From Betaproteobacteria bacterium HGW-Betaproteobacteria-2 (lineage in GTDB: Bacteria > Pseudomonadota > Gammaproteobacteria > Burkholderiales > Methylophilaceae): DNA of 7,802 nt. Below, one piece after another: positions 1-6,459 of the stretch; the stretch's first letter is position 1, and every line of letters begins with the position of its first letter. The notes beneath the pieces are model-generated. The model had not been told where the DNA came from, made no database searches, and worked only from the letters and a program-made list of their open reading frames with translations. The position numbers and the translations under genes are program-made. The stretch lies in contig PHCM01000061.1 of NCBI GenBank assembly GCA_002842255.1, forward strand, positions 1-7,802. The letters run 5' to 3'.

Positions 1-653
1 GTTTGATGAATCAGCTGGCCGGCGAGGATGTGGCGATCGTGACTTCGATCGCCGGCACGACCCGGGATGTGATCCGCAGCACGATACAGATCAACGGTGT
101 GCCCTTGCACATCATCGATACGGCTGGATTGCGCGAAACAGTCGACGAAGTCGAAAAGCACGGTATCGCCCGAACATGGCGAGCTCTAGAAAACGCCGAT
201 GTCGCATTATTATTGGTCGACGCGACTCATGGTATTGGCGAGACGGAAAAATCGATCCTGGCGCGTTTACCGGCGTTTTTGCCAAAAATCTGGATTCACA
301 ACAAGATTGATCTGAGTGCGGAGAGTCCGAAAAAGGAAGTGCTGGATGACGAAACGCACATCCATCTTTCTGCCAAACATGGTCAGGGCTTGTCCTTATT
401 GCGCGAACACCTGCTCGCGTTGGCCGGTTGGCAGCCCGGTGGTGAAGGTGTCTTCATGGCGCGTACGCGTCATTTGCAGGCATTGGCTGCAGTTGAAGAA
501 CATCTGGCGCTGGCAATACAAAGCTTGGGTCAGGCGGAGTTGGTTGCTGAGGAGTTGCGGCTGGCGCAGGAGGAGTTGAGCCAGATTACGGGAGAATTTA
601 CCCCGGATGACTTGCTCGGGGAAATCTTCTCGAAATTCTGTATAGGTAAATAA
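1..653 (+). CDS. mnmE: tRNA modification GTPase MnmE (TrmE), C-terminal part; 5' end outside window
   Basis: MnmE is a GTPase that, with MnmG, installs the (carboxymethyl)aminomethyl group at C5 of the wobble uridine (U34) of a set of tRNAs in the cytoplasm. The window opens inside the G domain just after the P-loop; the first complete codon is TTG (Leu) at 3, read internally, so no start is present. Counting that codon as residue 1, GTTRD (G2, 18-22), DTAG (G3, 39-42), NKID (G4, 100-103) and SAK (G5, 123-125) are all in place. The helical domain follows, and the protein ends in Cys-Ile-Gly-Lys, the C-terminal C-x-G-K motif with the family's essential cysteine. From known family length, about 230 residues are missing (N-terminal formyl-THF-binding domain, first helical part and P-loop). 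The reading frame is intact. Its partner mnmG lies 1.5 kb downstream, beyond the divergently oriented cytochrome genes. Identification is near certain. Confidence 0.97.
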   Translation, partial: LMNQLAGEDVAIVTSIAGTTRDVIRSTIQINGVPLHIIDTAGLRETVDEVEKHGIARTWRALENADVALLLVDATHGIGETEKSILARLPAFLPKIWIHNKIDLSAESPKKEVLDDETHIHLSAKHGQGLSLLREHLLALAGWQPGGEGVFMARTRHLQALAAVEEHLALAIQSLGQAELVAEELRLAQEELSQITGEFTPDDLLGEIFSKFCIGK

Positions 654-683
654 AAAAGCACTTCAAATCTGAAGTGCTTTTTT
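652..683 (+). terminator. Strong bidirectional intrinsic terminator overlapping the mnmE stop codon
   Basis: A perfect 14-bp inverted repeat (652-665 pairs with 670-683) with a 4-nt loop. The GC-containing core is GCACTTCA/TGAAGTGC, flanked by A6 on the left and T6 on the right, so it has a U-tract on both strands. It starts inside the TAA of mnmE (651-653). It can end mnmE transcription rightward and the cytochrome transcript leftward, whose last gene stops at 718. Confidence 0.93.
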
Positions 684-689
684 ATTGCA

Positions 690-705
690 TGTTTCACGTG
701 AAACA
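690..705. promoter_or_regulatory. parS: parS site 1 (ParB-binding centromere)
   Basis: TGTTTCACGTGAAACA is an exact match to the canonical 16-bp chromosomal parS palindrome. With its flanks it forms an 18-bp perfect palindrome at 689-706. The 20 bp at 688-707 are identical to those at the second site (1933-1952). It lies between the mnmE terminator and the stop codon of the minus-strand cytochrome b gene, about 4.8 kb from parB in the same window. ParB loads here as a CTP-dependent clamp and spreads; ParA then moves the complex. Identification follows from the exact sequence plus the linked parAB. Confidence 0.97.
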
Positions 706-717
706 TTCTGTTTTGTG

Positions 718-1335
718 TCAAATTTCTTTTTTCCAGTAGCTCTTTTCCAGCTTGGTAGAACTGCGTTTGCAGCCGGTGATCATGGCCCTGATCAGGTTGT
801 CTCTGTGCAATATGCTTTCCGTGATGACGGCGATGATATGCATGACGACCAGAATCAGCCATAACCAGGATACATAGTAATGCAGTGATTTGATGTAGCC
901 CGGGTCGTCGATCAGCCAACCATCGTTGTAGACCAGAAAGCCTGAAACCACGGTGGTGATGCCACAAAACAGCATGGTGTAGATCACTACCGAGCCTGCC
1001 GGGTTGTGGCCGATATAGCGTCGGCTACGCCCCTGTGCAGTGAGCCAAAGATAGCGGATGGCGAGCAGCGGATTCAGTGGAAAAGCGCGAAAACTGGCAT
1101 AGCCGGTTTTCATGAAACCCCAGACGATGCGTGCAGCTATCAGTCCGGCAACGGTGTACCCGGCGTAAACGTGTGTCAGCCGGTCCCATTCGGATTCGCG
1201 ATAATAGAACGCGACAGAAAAGGCGACGACCAAAGACCAGTGGAAAATCCTTACAAAAGCATCCCAAACGTACTTTTGTGGCGGTTCGTCCTTCAGGCAG
1301 TTTAATGCAGCCTCTTTGGCCCGATCTTCGGTCAT
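718..1335 (-). CDS. Cytochrome b561-type membrane protein (PF01292-like), partner of the SHP-family cytochrome c
   Basis: A 205-residue integral membrane protein of the bacterial cytochrome b561 / Ni-Fe-hydrogenase cytochrome b superfamily. Four hydrophobic helices are visible (about 28-45, 56-74, 114-135, 153-172). Histidines placed to ligate two b haems are H32 (in RIFHW), H55 (in LTHVYAGY), H152 (LHYYVSW) and H166 (VVMHII). The basic C-terminal tail should face the cytoplasm. Such proteins pass electrons from the quinol pool to periplasmic cytochromes. The gene starts 13 nt after the stop of the cytochrome c gene, with a weak AAGG ribosome-binding site, so the two are surely cotranscribed. 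Known SHP operons encode this kind of cytochrome b, which supports the pairing. The substrate or oxidant is not deducible. The family call is firm; the exact role is inferred. Confidence 0.88.
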   Translation of the reverse strand: MTEDRAKEAALNCLKDEPPQKYVWDAFVRIFHWSLVVAFSVAFYYRESEWDRLTHVYAGYTVAGLIAARIVWGFMKTGYASFRAFPLNPLLAIRYLWLTAQGRSRRYIGHNPAGSVVIYTMLFCGITTVVSGFLVYNDGWLIDDPGYIKSLHYYVSWLWLILVVMHIIAVITESILHRDNLIRAMITGCKRSSTKLEKSYWKKEI

Positions 1336-1348
1336 CTGGCCTTGGTCT

Positions 1349-1771
1349 TTAGTTGACGCTCAACAGGTAGGAAACGAAGTTACCTTTTTCCTGTGCGGAG
1401 CAGTCTCTGCCGATGACGTCATGGCAGTGAGCGGTGAACTCTTTTTCAACCTTGTCGATGTCGGCGAAGCGATTCGGGTTGGCAGAAGGTGCCAGAGGAC
1501 GAATTGGCTTGCCTGTCACGATGTGCTTGCCGGTATCAGCCGGGTTGGCAGTGTGGCAGGATGCGCAGGCAACCTGTTTGCCCTTGACCGTGATTTCACG
1601 ATTATAGAAAGACTTGCCGTCATTGGCGGAAAGGCCGGTGGAAGCAGGGTTGATGTTCTTGGCGATGGCTTCGTATTTGTCTGCCAGTTTTTGTGCGGTT
1701 TCAACGTCGGCGTGGACGGAGGCGCTGGTAAAGGCGATTAATAGACCGAATAAGATGTTGCTTGCTTTCAT
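1349..1771 (-). CDS. Secreted monohaem cytochrome c, DUF1924 / SHP (sphaeroides haem protein) family
   Basis: A 140-residue exported c-type cytochrome. Residues 1-21 form a signal peptide (basic start, hydrophobic LFGLLIAF, cleavage after VHA), so the mature protein is periplasmic. There is one haem-attachment motif, CASCH (69-73). After it come TGKPIRPLAP (86-95), NPNRF (98-102) and EK (109-110), then C116, VIGRDC (119-124) and EKG (128-130). This order matches my recollection of Rhodobacter sphaeroides SHP, an O2/NO-binding cytochrome c with a C-terminal disulfide; C116 and C124 fit that bridge. The position before the first of these cysteines, Asn88 in SHP (distal haem ligand), is His115 here, and His117 is nearby. 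Start ATG is preceded by AAGGGAGT (1778-1785) 6 nt away, a strong ribosome-binding site. It is first in a two-gene unit with the cytochrome b. The family is well supported; function as electron carrier or gas-binding protein is open. Confidence 0.87.
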   Translation of the reverse strand: MKASNILFGLLIAFTSASVHADVETAQKLADKYEAIAKNINPASTGLSANDGKSFYNREITVKGKQVACASCHTANPADTGKHIVTGKPIRPLAPSANPNRFADIDKVEKEFTAHCHDVIGRDCSAQEKGNFVSYLLSVN

Positions 1772-1815
1772 GACATTACTCCCTTGTGATTTAAAGTTGG
1801 TTAAACCCGCTGTCC

Positions 1816-1845
1816 CTCGATTTAATTCGAGTCAAGCGAATTATA
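1816..1845 (-). promoter_or_regulatory. Putative promoter -10 and adjacent palindrome of the cytochrome c-b operon
   Basis: On the minus strand a perfect TATAAT sits at 1845-1840, which would place transcription start near 1833 and give a leader of about 60 nt before the ATG at 1771. No good -35 hexamer lies at 16-18 bp, so either the -35 is degenerate or an activator is needed. Immediately downstream of the predicted start is an imperfect palindrome, CTCGA-N6-TCGAG (1816-1831), a possible operator. The -10 match is seen directly; its use is inferred. Confidence 0.35.
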
Positions 1846-1910
1846 TGCCAACTATGTTAATAAATTGTGTAAGGACGCGGTTGATATGAAATATAGTTGT
1901 AAGAAAAATG

Positions 1911-1929
1911 CAAAAAACCTGATTTTTTG
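1911..1929. repeat. A6/T6 inverted repeat next to parS site 2
   Basis: CAAAAAA (1911-1917) and TTTTTTG (1923-1929) form a 7-bp inverted repeat around a 5-nt loop. The T6 tract ends 6 bp before the parS core, the same distance as the T6 of the mnmE terminator from parS site 1. No rightward gene ends here, so it is unlikely to serve as a terminator. As an A/T-only stem it would be weak. Confidence 0.5.
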
Positions 1930-1934
1930 TACCA

Positions 1935-1950
1935 TGTTTCACGTGAAACA
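1935..1950. promoter_or_regulatory. parS: parS site 2 (ParB-binding centromere)
   Basis: TGTTTCACGTGAAACA again matches the chromosomal parS consensus exactly, with an 18-bp palindrome at 1934-1951. It lies 158 bp upstream of mnmG, the first gene of the mnmG-rsmG-parA-parB cluster, and 1245 bp from parS site 1. ParB bound here could also influence transcription of mnmG or of the divergent cytochrome operon; that is inference. Confidence 0.97.
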
Positions 1951-2108
1951 TTTGCATCGCGCATGACGTAAGCCCCTGTTTGCAGTAAGATGCATACCTA
2001 GATCAAAGCCGGAATAAGTGCTTGTTCTGTCAGATTTCATCAAGTTGCAATCCTTTGTTGGCAAGGGGTCGAGAAGATTTTTGATGAGCAGGCGAGAATC
2101 CCCGAAAA

Positions 2109-4028
2109 ATGCAATTTCCAGATATTTTTGATGTGATAGTGGTGGGTGGCGGCCATGCCGGCACCGAGGCTGCGTTGGCTGCTGCCCGTATGGGTCGCAA
2201 GACCTTGCTGTTGACGCACAATATAGAGACTCTGGGTCAGATGTCCTGCAATCCATCGATTGGTGGCATAGGCAAGGGGCATCTGGTCAAGGAGATCGAT
2301 GCGCTGGGCGCCGCCATGGCGGCTGCGACGGATGAAGGCGGAATCCAGTTCCGCATCCTCAATTCCAGCAAGGGGCCGGCTGTGCGCGCCACACGTGCGC
2401 AGGCCGACCGTATCCTCTACAAGGCTGCCATTCGTCATCGTCTGGAGAACCAGCCCAATCTCTGGCTGTTTCAGCAGGCGGTGGATGACATCATTCTCGA
2501 GGGCGACCGTGCCGCTGGTGTGGTGACGCAATTGGGTCTGCGTTTTCAGTCGAAGGCGGTGGTGCTGACCGCGGGGACTTTCCTTGGTGGCCTCGTACAC
2601 GTTGGACTCAGCAATTATCAGGCGGGTCGCGCAGGTGATCCGCCTTCCATTTCCCTCGCTGCCCGCTTGCGCGAGATCGGCCTGCCTGCCGGACGCCTCA
2701 AAACTGGCACGCCGCCGCGCATCGACGGCCGCAGCATTGACTATTCTGTGATGCAGGAACAGCCGGGCGATGATCCGGTGCCGGTATTCTCTTTCCTCGG
2801 CAATGCGGCACAACATCCGCCACAGGTTTCCTGCTGGATTACGCAGACCAATGAGCGTACGCATGACATCATACGCAGCGGTCTCGATCGTTCGCCGATG
2901 TACACCGGTGTCATCGAGGGTGTCGGTCCGCGCTACTGCCCTTCCGTGGAAGACAAGATTCATCGTTTTGCCGACAAGGAATCCCACCAGATTTTTCTGG
3001 AACCCGAAGGCCTGACGACCAACGAGATTTATCCCAACGGTATTTCGACCAGCCTGCCATTCGATATCCAGCTGCAATTGGTGCGCTCCATTCGCGGTCT
3101 GGAGAATGCACATATCCTGCGTCCGGGTTATGCCATCGAATACGATTATTACGATCCGCGTGCGCTGAAGAGTTCGCTGGAAACCAAGGCGATACAGGGC
3201 TTGTTCTTTGCCGGCCAGATCAACGGCACGACCGGATACGAAGAAGCCGGTGCCCAGGGCTTGTTGGCGGGAGCCAATGCCGCACTTTATGCCGCTGATG
3301 TACCAGCCTGGTGCCCAAGCCGAGATCAGGCCTATCTTGGCGTGCTGGTCGATGATCTGATTACGACCGGCGTGACCGAGCCTTACCGCATGTTCACCAG
3401 TCGTGCCGAATATCGCCTGATGTTGCGCGAGGACAATGCCGACATGCGCCTGACCGAAGCCGGACGCAAGATCGGTCTGGTCGATGATGTGCGCTGGGAG
3501 GCGTTTGCCCGCAAACAGGATGCGATCGCCCGTGAGCAGGAGCGCCTCAGACGCACTTTCGTGCAACCCGCTACCCTGCCGCAGGAAGATGCCCTGCGTG
3601 TGCTCGGCAAGCCAATCGAACACGAGTATTCGCTGTTCGAGCTGTTGCGCCGCCCCGATGTCAGTTACGAGTCCTTGCTCAGTTTGCCGCTGCCGGCGCA
3701 GGAAGACAGGCTTGAGCCGGTTGATGAGCAGGTGCGTCAGCAGGTGGAGATAGCCGCCAAGTATCAGGGTTATATCGATCGTCAGGCCGATGAGATTCGG
3801 CGTCAACGCGGCAGCGAAGAGATTCGACTGCCTGCCGACCTCGATTATCGCGAGGTGCAGGGGCTATCCATAGAAGCCCAGCAGAAACTGAATACCTACA
3901 AGCCTGAGACCATTGGTCAGGCGGGCCGCATCAGCGGCATTACGCCGGTGACCATTTCACTGCTGCTGGTTTACCTGAAGCGCAAGGGCCGCGGCAAAAC
4001 TGGCAATTCCCCGGAAAAAGCCGCATGA
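2109..4028 (+). CDS. mnmG: tRNA uridine-5-carboxymethylaminomethyl modification enzyme MnmG (GidA)
   Basis: FAD-dependent partner of MnmE; together they modify U34 of tRNAs reading two-codon boxes. The 639 residues are close to the usual family length (about 630). The N-terminal FAD-binding Rossmann motif GGGHAG is at 13-18, and the conserved redox cysteine C47 is in [11 protein letters not shown]. Family signature 1, [11 protein letters not shown], spans 273-283 and carries C277, the same number as the essential E. coli cysteine. Signature 2, [12 protein letters not shown], spans 368-379. The C-terminal helical domain that contacts MnmE and tRNA is recognisable by [18 protein letters not shown] near the end. 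The ATG at 2109 is chosen because [15 protein letters not shown] aligns with known starts; the upstream ribosome-binding site is weak (GCGAG). The stop overlaps the start of rsmG (ATGA), implying translational coupling. Identification is certain. Confidence 0.99.
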   Translation: MQFPDIFDVIVVGGGHAGTEAALAAARMGRKTLLLTHNIETLGQMSCNPSIGGIGKGHLVKEIDALGAAMAAATDEGGIQFRILNSSKGPAVRATRAQADRILYKAAIRHRLENQPNLWLFQQAVDDIILEGDRAAGVVTQLGLRFQSKAVVLTAGTFLGGLVHVGLSNYQAGRAGDPPSISLAARLREIGLPAGRLKTGTPPRIDGRSIDYSVMQEQPGDDPVPVFSFLGNAAQHPPQVSCWITQTNERTHDIIRSGLDRSPMYTGVIEGVGPRYCPSVEDKIHRFADKESHQIFLEPEGLTTNEIYPNGISTSLPFDIQLQLVRSIRGLENAHILRPGYAIEYDYYDPRALKSSLETKAIQGLFFAGQINGTTGYEEAGAQGLLAGANAALYAADVPAWCPSRDQAYLGVLVDDLITTGVTEPYRMFTSRAEYRLMLREDNADMRLTEAGRKIGLVDDVRWEAFARKQDAIAREQERLRRTFVQPATLPQEDALRVLGKPIEHEYSLFELLRRPDVSYESLLSLPLPAQEDRLEPVDEQVRQQVEIAAKYQGYIDRQADEIRRQRGSEEIRLPADLDYREVQGLSIEAQQKLNTYKPETIGQAGRISGITPVTISLLLVYLKRKGRGKTGNSPEKAA

Positions 4029-4687
4029 GTCAACCGGATAAAACCATTCTGGCTGCCAAACTGGCAGGCGGCCTGCAACAAATGGGCCTGAATATCCCGC
4101 AGGCAACGCAGACCAGGCTTCTGGATTATCTGGCCTTGATTCACAAGTGGAACAAGGTGCACAACCTGACCGCAGTGCGCGATCCGGTCGAAATGGTGAC
4201 CTTGCATCTGCTCGACAGCCTTGCGGTGTTGCCGCATGTGCATGCGCAACGGCTGCTGGATGTCGGCAGTGGCGCCGGGCTGCCGGGTATTCCGCTGGCG
4301 CTTTGTTTGCCGCAGATGCAGGTGACGGTGCTTGATTCGAGTCACAAGAAAACCAGTTTCATGCGGCAGGCGAAGGCGGAGCTGGGGATTGAGAATCTGG
4401 AAGTCATCTGTGGGCGTGTCGAGCAGTACAAGCCGGCAGCGCTCTATGATGTGATCATTTCGCGTGCTTTCTCCGATCTCGATCAGTTCACCAGTCTCAC
4501 GCGGCATCTGTGCAAGCCGGACGGACAGTGGTTGGCGATGAAGGGGGTGCATCCCTACGATGAGCTGGCGCAGATCGGCATACAGCCTTCACGGATTCTG
4601 CCTTTGCATGTGGCAGGCCTGGAAGCGCAGCGTCATTTGGTTTTCCTGCCATTCAATCCAGAAGCAACGACGAATAAGGTGGCCTGA
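4025..4687 (+). CDS. rsmG: 16S rRNA (guanine-527-N7) methyltransferase RsmG (GidB)
   Basis: SAM-dependent methyltransferase that makes m7G527 in the 530 loop of 16S rRNA; in known species its loss gives low-level streptomycin resistance. It is 220 residues (E. coli 207). Visible hallmarks are [10 protein letters not shown] (41-50), HLLDSL (61-66) and the SAM-binding loop [11 protein letters not shown] (78-88). Further on are the acidic end of strand 2 in VLDSSHKK (SAM ribose), SRAF (146-149), MKG and a C-terminal RHLVFL strand. The ATG overlaps the mnmG stop by 4 nt, and the stop lies 2 nt before parA, so it sits inside a mnmG-rsmG-parA-parB operon. Nothing unusual is seen. Confidence 0.98.
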   Translation: MSQPDKTILAAKLAGGLQQMGLNIPQATQTRLLDYLALIHKWNKVHNLTAVRDPVEMVTLHLLDSLAVLPHVHAQRLLDVGSGAGLPGIPLALCLPQMQVTVLDSSHKKTSFMRQAKAELGIENLEVICGRVEQYKPAALYDVIISRAFSDLDQFTSLTRHLCKPDGQWLAMKGVHPYDELAQIGIQPSRILPLHVAGLEAQRHLVFLPFNPEATTNKVA

Positions 4688-4689
4688 AT

Positions 4690-5475
4690 ATGAAAATATT
4701 AGCAATCAGTAATCAAAAAGGCGGTGTTGGCAAAACCACGACATGTGTCAATCTGGCGGCCAGTCTGGCGGCCACCAAAAGAAAGGTGCTTTTGATCGAT
4801 CTTGACCCGCAGGGCAATGCCACCACCGGCAGCGGTGTCGACAAGTCGGCGATGAAGAAAACCATCTACCACGTGTTGATCGGCAAGAACTCGCTGAAAG
4901 AGGTGATCCAGCCTTCGGTCAAGGGCAAGTTCGACGTGGCGCCGGCCAATCGCGATTTGGCCGGCGCCGAAGTCGAACTCGTCAATGAGATCGCACGTGA
5001 AACCCGGCTGAAGGTGGCTTTGAAGGAGGTGGAAGGCGCATATGACTACGTGCTGATCGATTGCCCCCCTGCCCTCAGCCTGATTACGGTCAATGCCTTG
5101 ACGGCGGCGCATGCCGTCATGATTCCGATGCAATGCGAGTATTTCGCGCTTGAAGGATTGTCTGATCTGGTGAATACCATCAAGAAGGTGCGTTTGCATC
5201 TGAATCCCGACCTGGAAATCGAAGGTTTGCTGCGCACCATGTTTGATAACCGCAATACGCTGGCGCAACAGGTATCGGGAGAGCTGGCGCAGCATTTCGG
5301 TGACAAGGTCTACCGTACCGTGATTCCGCGCAACATACGTCTGGCGGAAGCGCCAAGTTACGGGGTGCCGGTGCTTTTTCACGACAGAACATCAAAAGGC
5401 GCGCAGGCTTATCTGGCACTGGCGGGTGAGATTATCAATCGTCAGACCGCGCAACGTGCTACGGGAACAAGTTAG
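4690..5475 (+). CDS. parA: Chromosome partitioning ATPase ParA (Soj)
   Basis: Deviant-Walker ATPase that binds DNA nonspecifically as an ATP dimer and forms the gradient along which ParB-parS complexes segregate. The deviant Walker A KGGVGKTT is at 10-17, with signature lysine K10 and catalytic-loop lysine K15. Walker A' IDLDPQGN is at 36-43 and Walker B VLIDCPP at 121-127. The 261 residues, with no N-terminal helix-turn-helix domain, mark it as the chromosomal Soj type rather than the larger plasmid P1/F type. The ATG is 2 nt after the rsmG stop, with AAGG at 4676-4679 as a moderate ribosome-binding site. parB follows after 9 nt and two parS sites lie 2.7 and 4 kb upstream, so the whole system is in the window. 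Confidence 0.98.
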   Translation: MKILAISNQKGGVGKTTTCVNLAASLAATKRKVLLIDLDPQGNATTGSGVDKSAMKKTIYHVLIGKNSLKEVIQPSVKGKFDVAPANRDLAGAEVELVNEIARETRLKVALKEVEGAYDYVLIDCPPALSLITVNALTAAHAVMIPMQCEYFALEGLSDLVNTIKKVRLHLNPDLEIEGLLRTMFDNRNTLAQQVSGELAQHFGDKVYRTVIPRNIRLAEAPSYGVPVLFHDRTSKGAQAYLALAGEIINRQTAQRATGTS

Positions 5476-5484
5476 GAATAATTT

Positions 5485-6345
5485 ATGGTAAAGCTCAAAG
5501 GTTTGGGTCGTGGTCTGGATTCGTTGCTGGCAGGAGATGACAGTGCGAGCGGGGATGGTGATGCGCTGAAAATGCTCAAGGTCGGTCAGTTGCAGCCGGG
5601 TAAATATCAGCCGCGGACGCAGATGGATGAGGAGTCCCTCGCCAGTCTGGCCGATTCGATTAGGACGCAGGGCATCATGCAGCCGATACTGGTGCGTGAA
5701 ATTGGTGATGAGCGATATGAAATCATCGCCGGCGAGCGGCGCTGGCGCGCTTCGCAGCTGGCCGGTCTGGAGCAGGTGCCGGTTCTGGTGCGTGACATTC
5801 CCGATGAATCCGCATTGGCCATGGCGCTGATCGAGAATATCCAGCGCGAGAACCTCAATCCGATAGAAGAAGCGCAAGGTATCAAACGGTTGATCGATGA
5901 ATTCGACATGACCCATCAGCTGGCTGCGGAAGCGGTCGGCCGCTCGAGAGCGGCGGTGACCAATCTGCTGCGGCTGTTGAATTTGCTGCCTGCCGTGCAG
6001 AACATGGTGATGCAGGGCGAGATCGAGATGGGGCATGCGCGTGCCCTGCTGGCCCTGGATGGTGCAAAGCAGGTGATGGCGGCAGAACAGGTGGCGGCCA
6101 AAGGACTTTCGGTACGCGAAGCGGAACAATTGGCCAAGCGCCTGGTGGCGGATATCAAGAAACCGGCCAAGCAGGTGGCGCAGGATAGGGATGTCTTGCG
6201 TCTGCAGGAAAATCTGGCCGAGCAACTGGGTGCGCCGGTGCACATACAAACCGGTCGCGGCGGCGCTGGAACCCTGAAAATTCGCTACAGTAACCTCGAT
6301 CAACTCGATGACATCATTGCCAAACTCAAGGGATCAAGTCACTGA
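5485..6345 (+). CDS. parB: Chromosome partitioning protein ParB (Spo0J), CTP-dependent parS-binding clamp
   Basis: ParB binds parS, hydrolyses CTP, closes into a sliding clamp and nucleates the partition complex. It is 286 residues. The N-terminal KGLGRGLDSLL (4-14) is the ParA-stimulating segment. The ParB/Srx CTP-binding domain follows, with LQPGKYQPR, GIMQPILVR, GERRWRA (83-89, the arginine motif contacting CTP phosphates) and ENIQREN (117-123). Then comes the helix-turn-helix that reads parS, VGRSRAAVTNLLRLLNL. The C-terminal part (about 235-286) is the dimerisation domain. AGGA at 5474-5477 overlaps the parA stop and is the ribosome-binding site. The perfect parS matches nearby agree with the canonical helix-turn-helix sequence. 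Confidence 0.98.
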   Translation: MVKLKGLGRGLDSLLAGDDSASGDGDALKMLKVGQLQPGKYQPRTQMDEESLASLADSIRTQGIMQPILVREIGDERYEIIAGERRWRASQLAGLEQVPVLVRDIPDESALAMALIENIQRENLNPIEEAQGIKRLIDEFDMTHQLAAEAVGRSRAAVTNLLRLLNLLPAVQNMVMQGEIEMGHARALLALDGAKQVMAAEQVAAKGLSVREAEQLAKRLVADIKKPAKQVAQDRDVLRLQENLAEQLGAPVHIQTGRGGAGTLKIRYSNLDQLDDIIAKLKGSSH

Positions 6346-6459
6346 CACACTTGACTTAAGGGCCATTTAACAAGACAATTCAGGGCTTGATAAATTTTGC
6401 AGAAGAATTTCTGCAAATAATTTGCAACCCGGGTTTGTTGGACTTCGGTCGGAAATCAC
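6346..6459 (+). promoter_or_regulatory. parB-atpI gap: candidate atp promoter and structured leader
   Basis: A sigma70-like promoter, TTGACT (6351-6356) and GACAAT (6374-6379) with 17-bp spacing (9 of 12 consensus positions), would start transcription near 6386. The leader contains a perfect 9-bp hairpin (6396-6404 with 6409-6417, loop GAAT). An alternative 6-bp hairpin (6412-6417 with 6421-6426) shares one arm with the first. A 10-bp palindrome AACCCGGGTT (6426-6435) and a small GAC-TTCG-GTC hairpin (6441-6450) follow. The first hairpin lacks a long U-run, so if it ends parAB transcription it is a poor terminator. The repeats are seen directly; promoter and regulation are inferred. Confidence 0.4.
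6396..6417 (+). terminator. Hairpin downstream of parB, possible weak terminator or leader element
   Basis: TTTGCAGAA and TTCTGCAAA pair perfectly (9 bp) around GAAT. It is followed by TAATTT rather than a run of T, so intrinsic termination would be inefficient. Its right arm can instead pair with 6421-6426, giving two mutually exclusive structures. Confidence 0.35.

Larger units (their letters stand above)
1772..2108. other. Intergenic region between the cytochrome operon and mnmG
   Basis: This 337-bp AT-rich stretch separates two divergent units. From left to right it holds the cytochrome c ribosome-binding site (1778-1785), an imperfect palindrome CTCGA-N6-TCGAG (1816-1831), a minus-strand TATAAT (1840-1845), an A/T hairpin (1911-1929), parS site 2 (1935-1950) and a 158-bp leader before mnmG. 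A weak plus-strand promoter match for mnmG, TTGATA (1881-1886) with AAAAAT (1904-1909) at 17-bp spacing, is present, but AT richness makes this unreliable. I see no convincing protein-coding ORF, no DnaA boxes and no RNA gene. Confidence 0.7.

Noticed and set aside
530..967. 145-residue minus-strand open frame overlapping mnmE and the cytochrome b gene
   Set aside because: It overlaps the mnmE 3' end, the terminator, parS and cytochrome b in another frame, and has no recognisable domain.
1822..1835. FNR/Anr-like box on the minus strand (TTGAC-N4-ATTAA)
   Set aside because: 8 of 10 positions match, but it would be centred just downstream of the predicted start, not near -41.5, and AT-rich DNA gives such matches by chance.
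1841..1930. AT-rich stretch as a possible replication origin unwinding element
   Set aside because: No DnaA boxes were seen near it, and the origin in this group is usually beside dnaA/rpmH, outside the window.
1953..1994. Inverted repeat TGCATC ... GATGCA upstream of mnmG
   Set aside because: Six-bp arms 30 bp apart are expected by chance, and no function is suggested by the context.
2040..3806. 588-residue open frame on the minus strand
   Set aside because: It lies entirely antisense to mnmG and upstream sequence, has no recognisable domain, and mnmG is certain from its motifs. It is a shadow of GC-rich codon use.
4989..5004. parS-like sequence within parA containing CACGTGAAAC
   Set aside because: Only 11 of 16 positions match; the right half is good but the left half is not palindromic, and the bases are fixed by the coding sequence.
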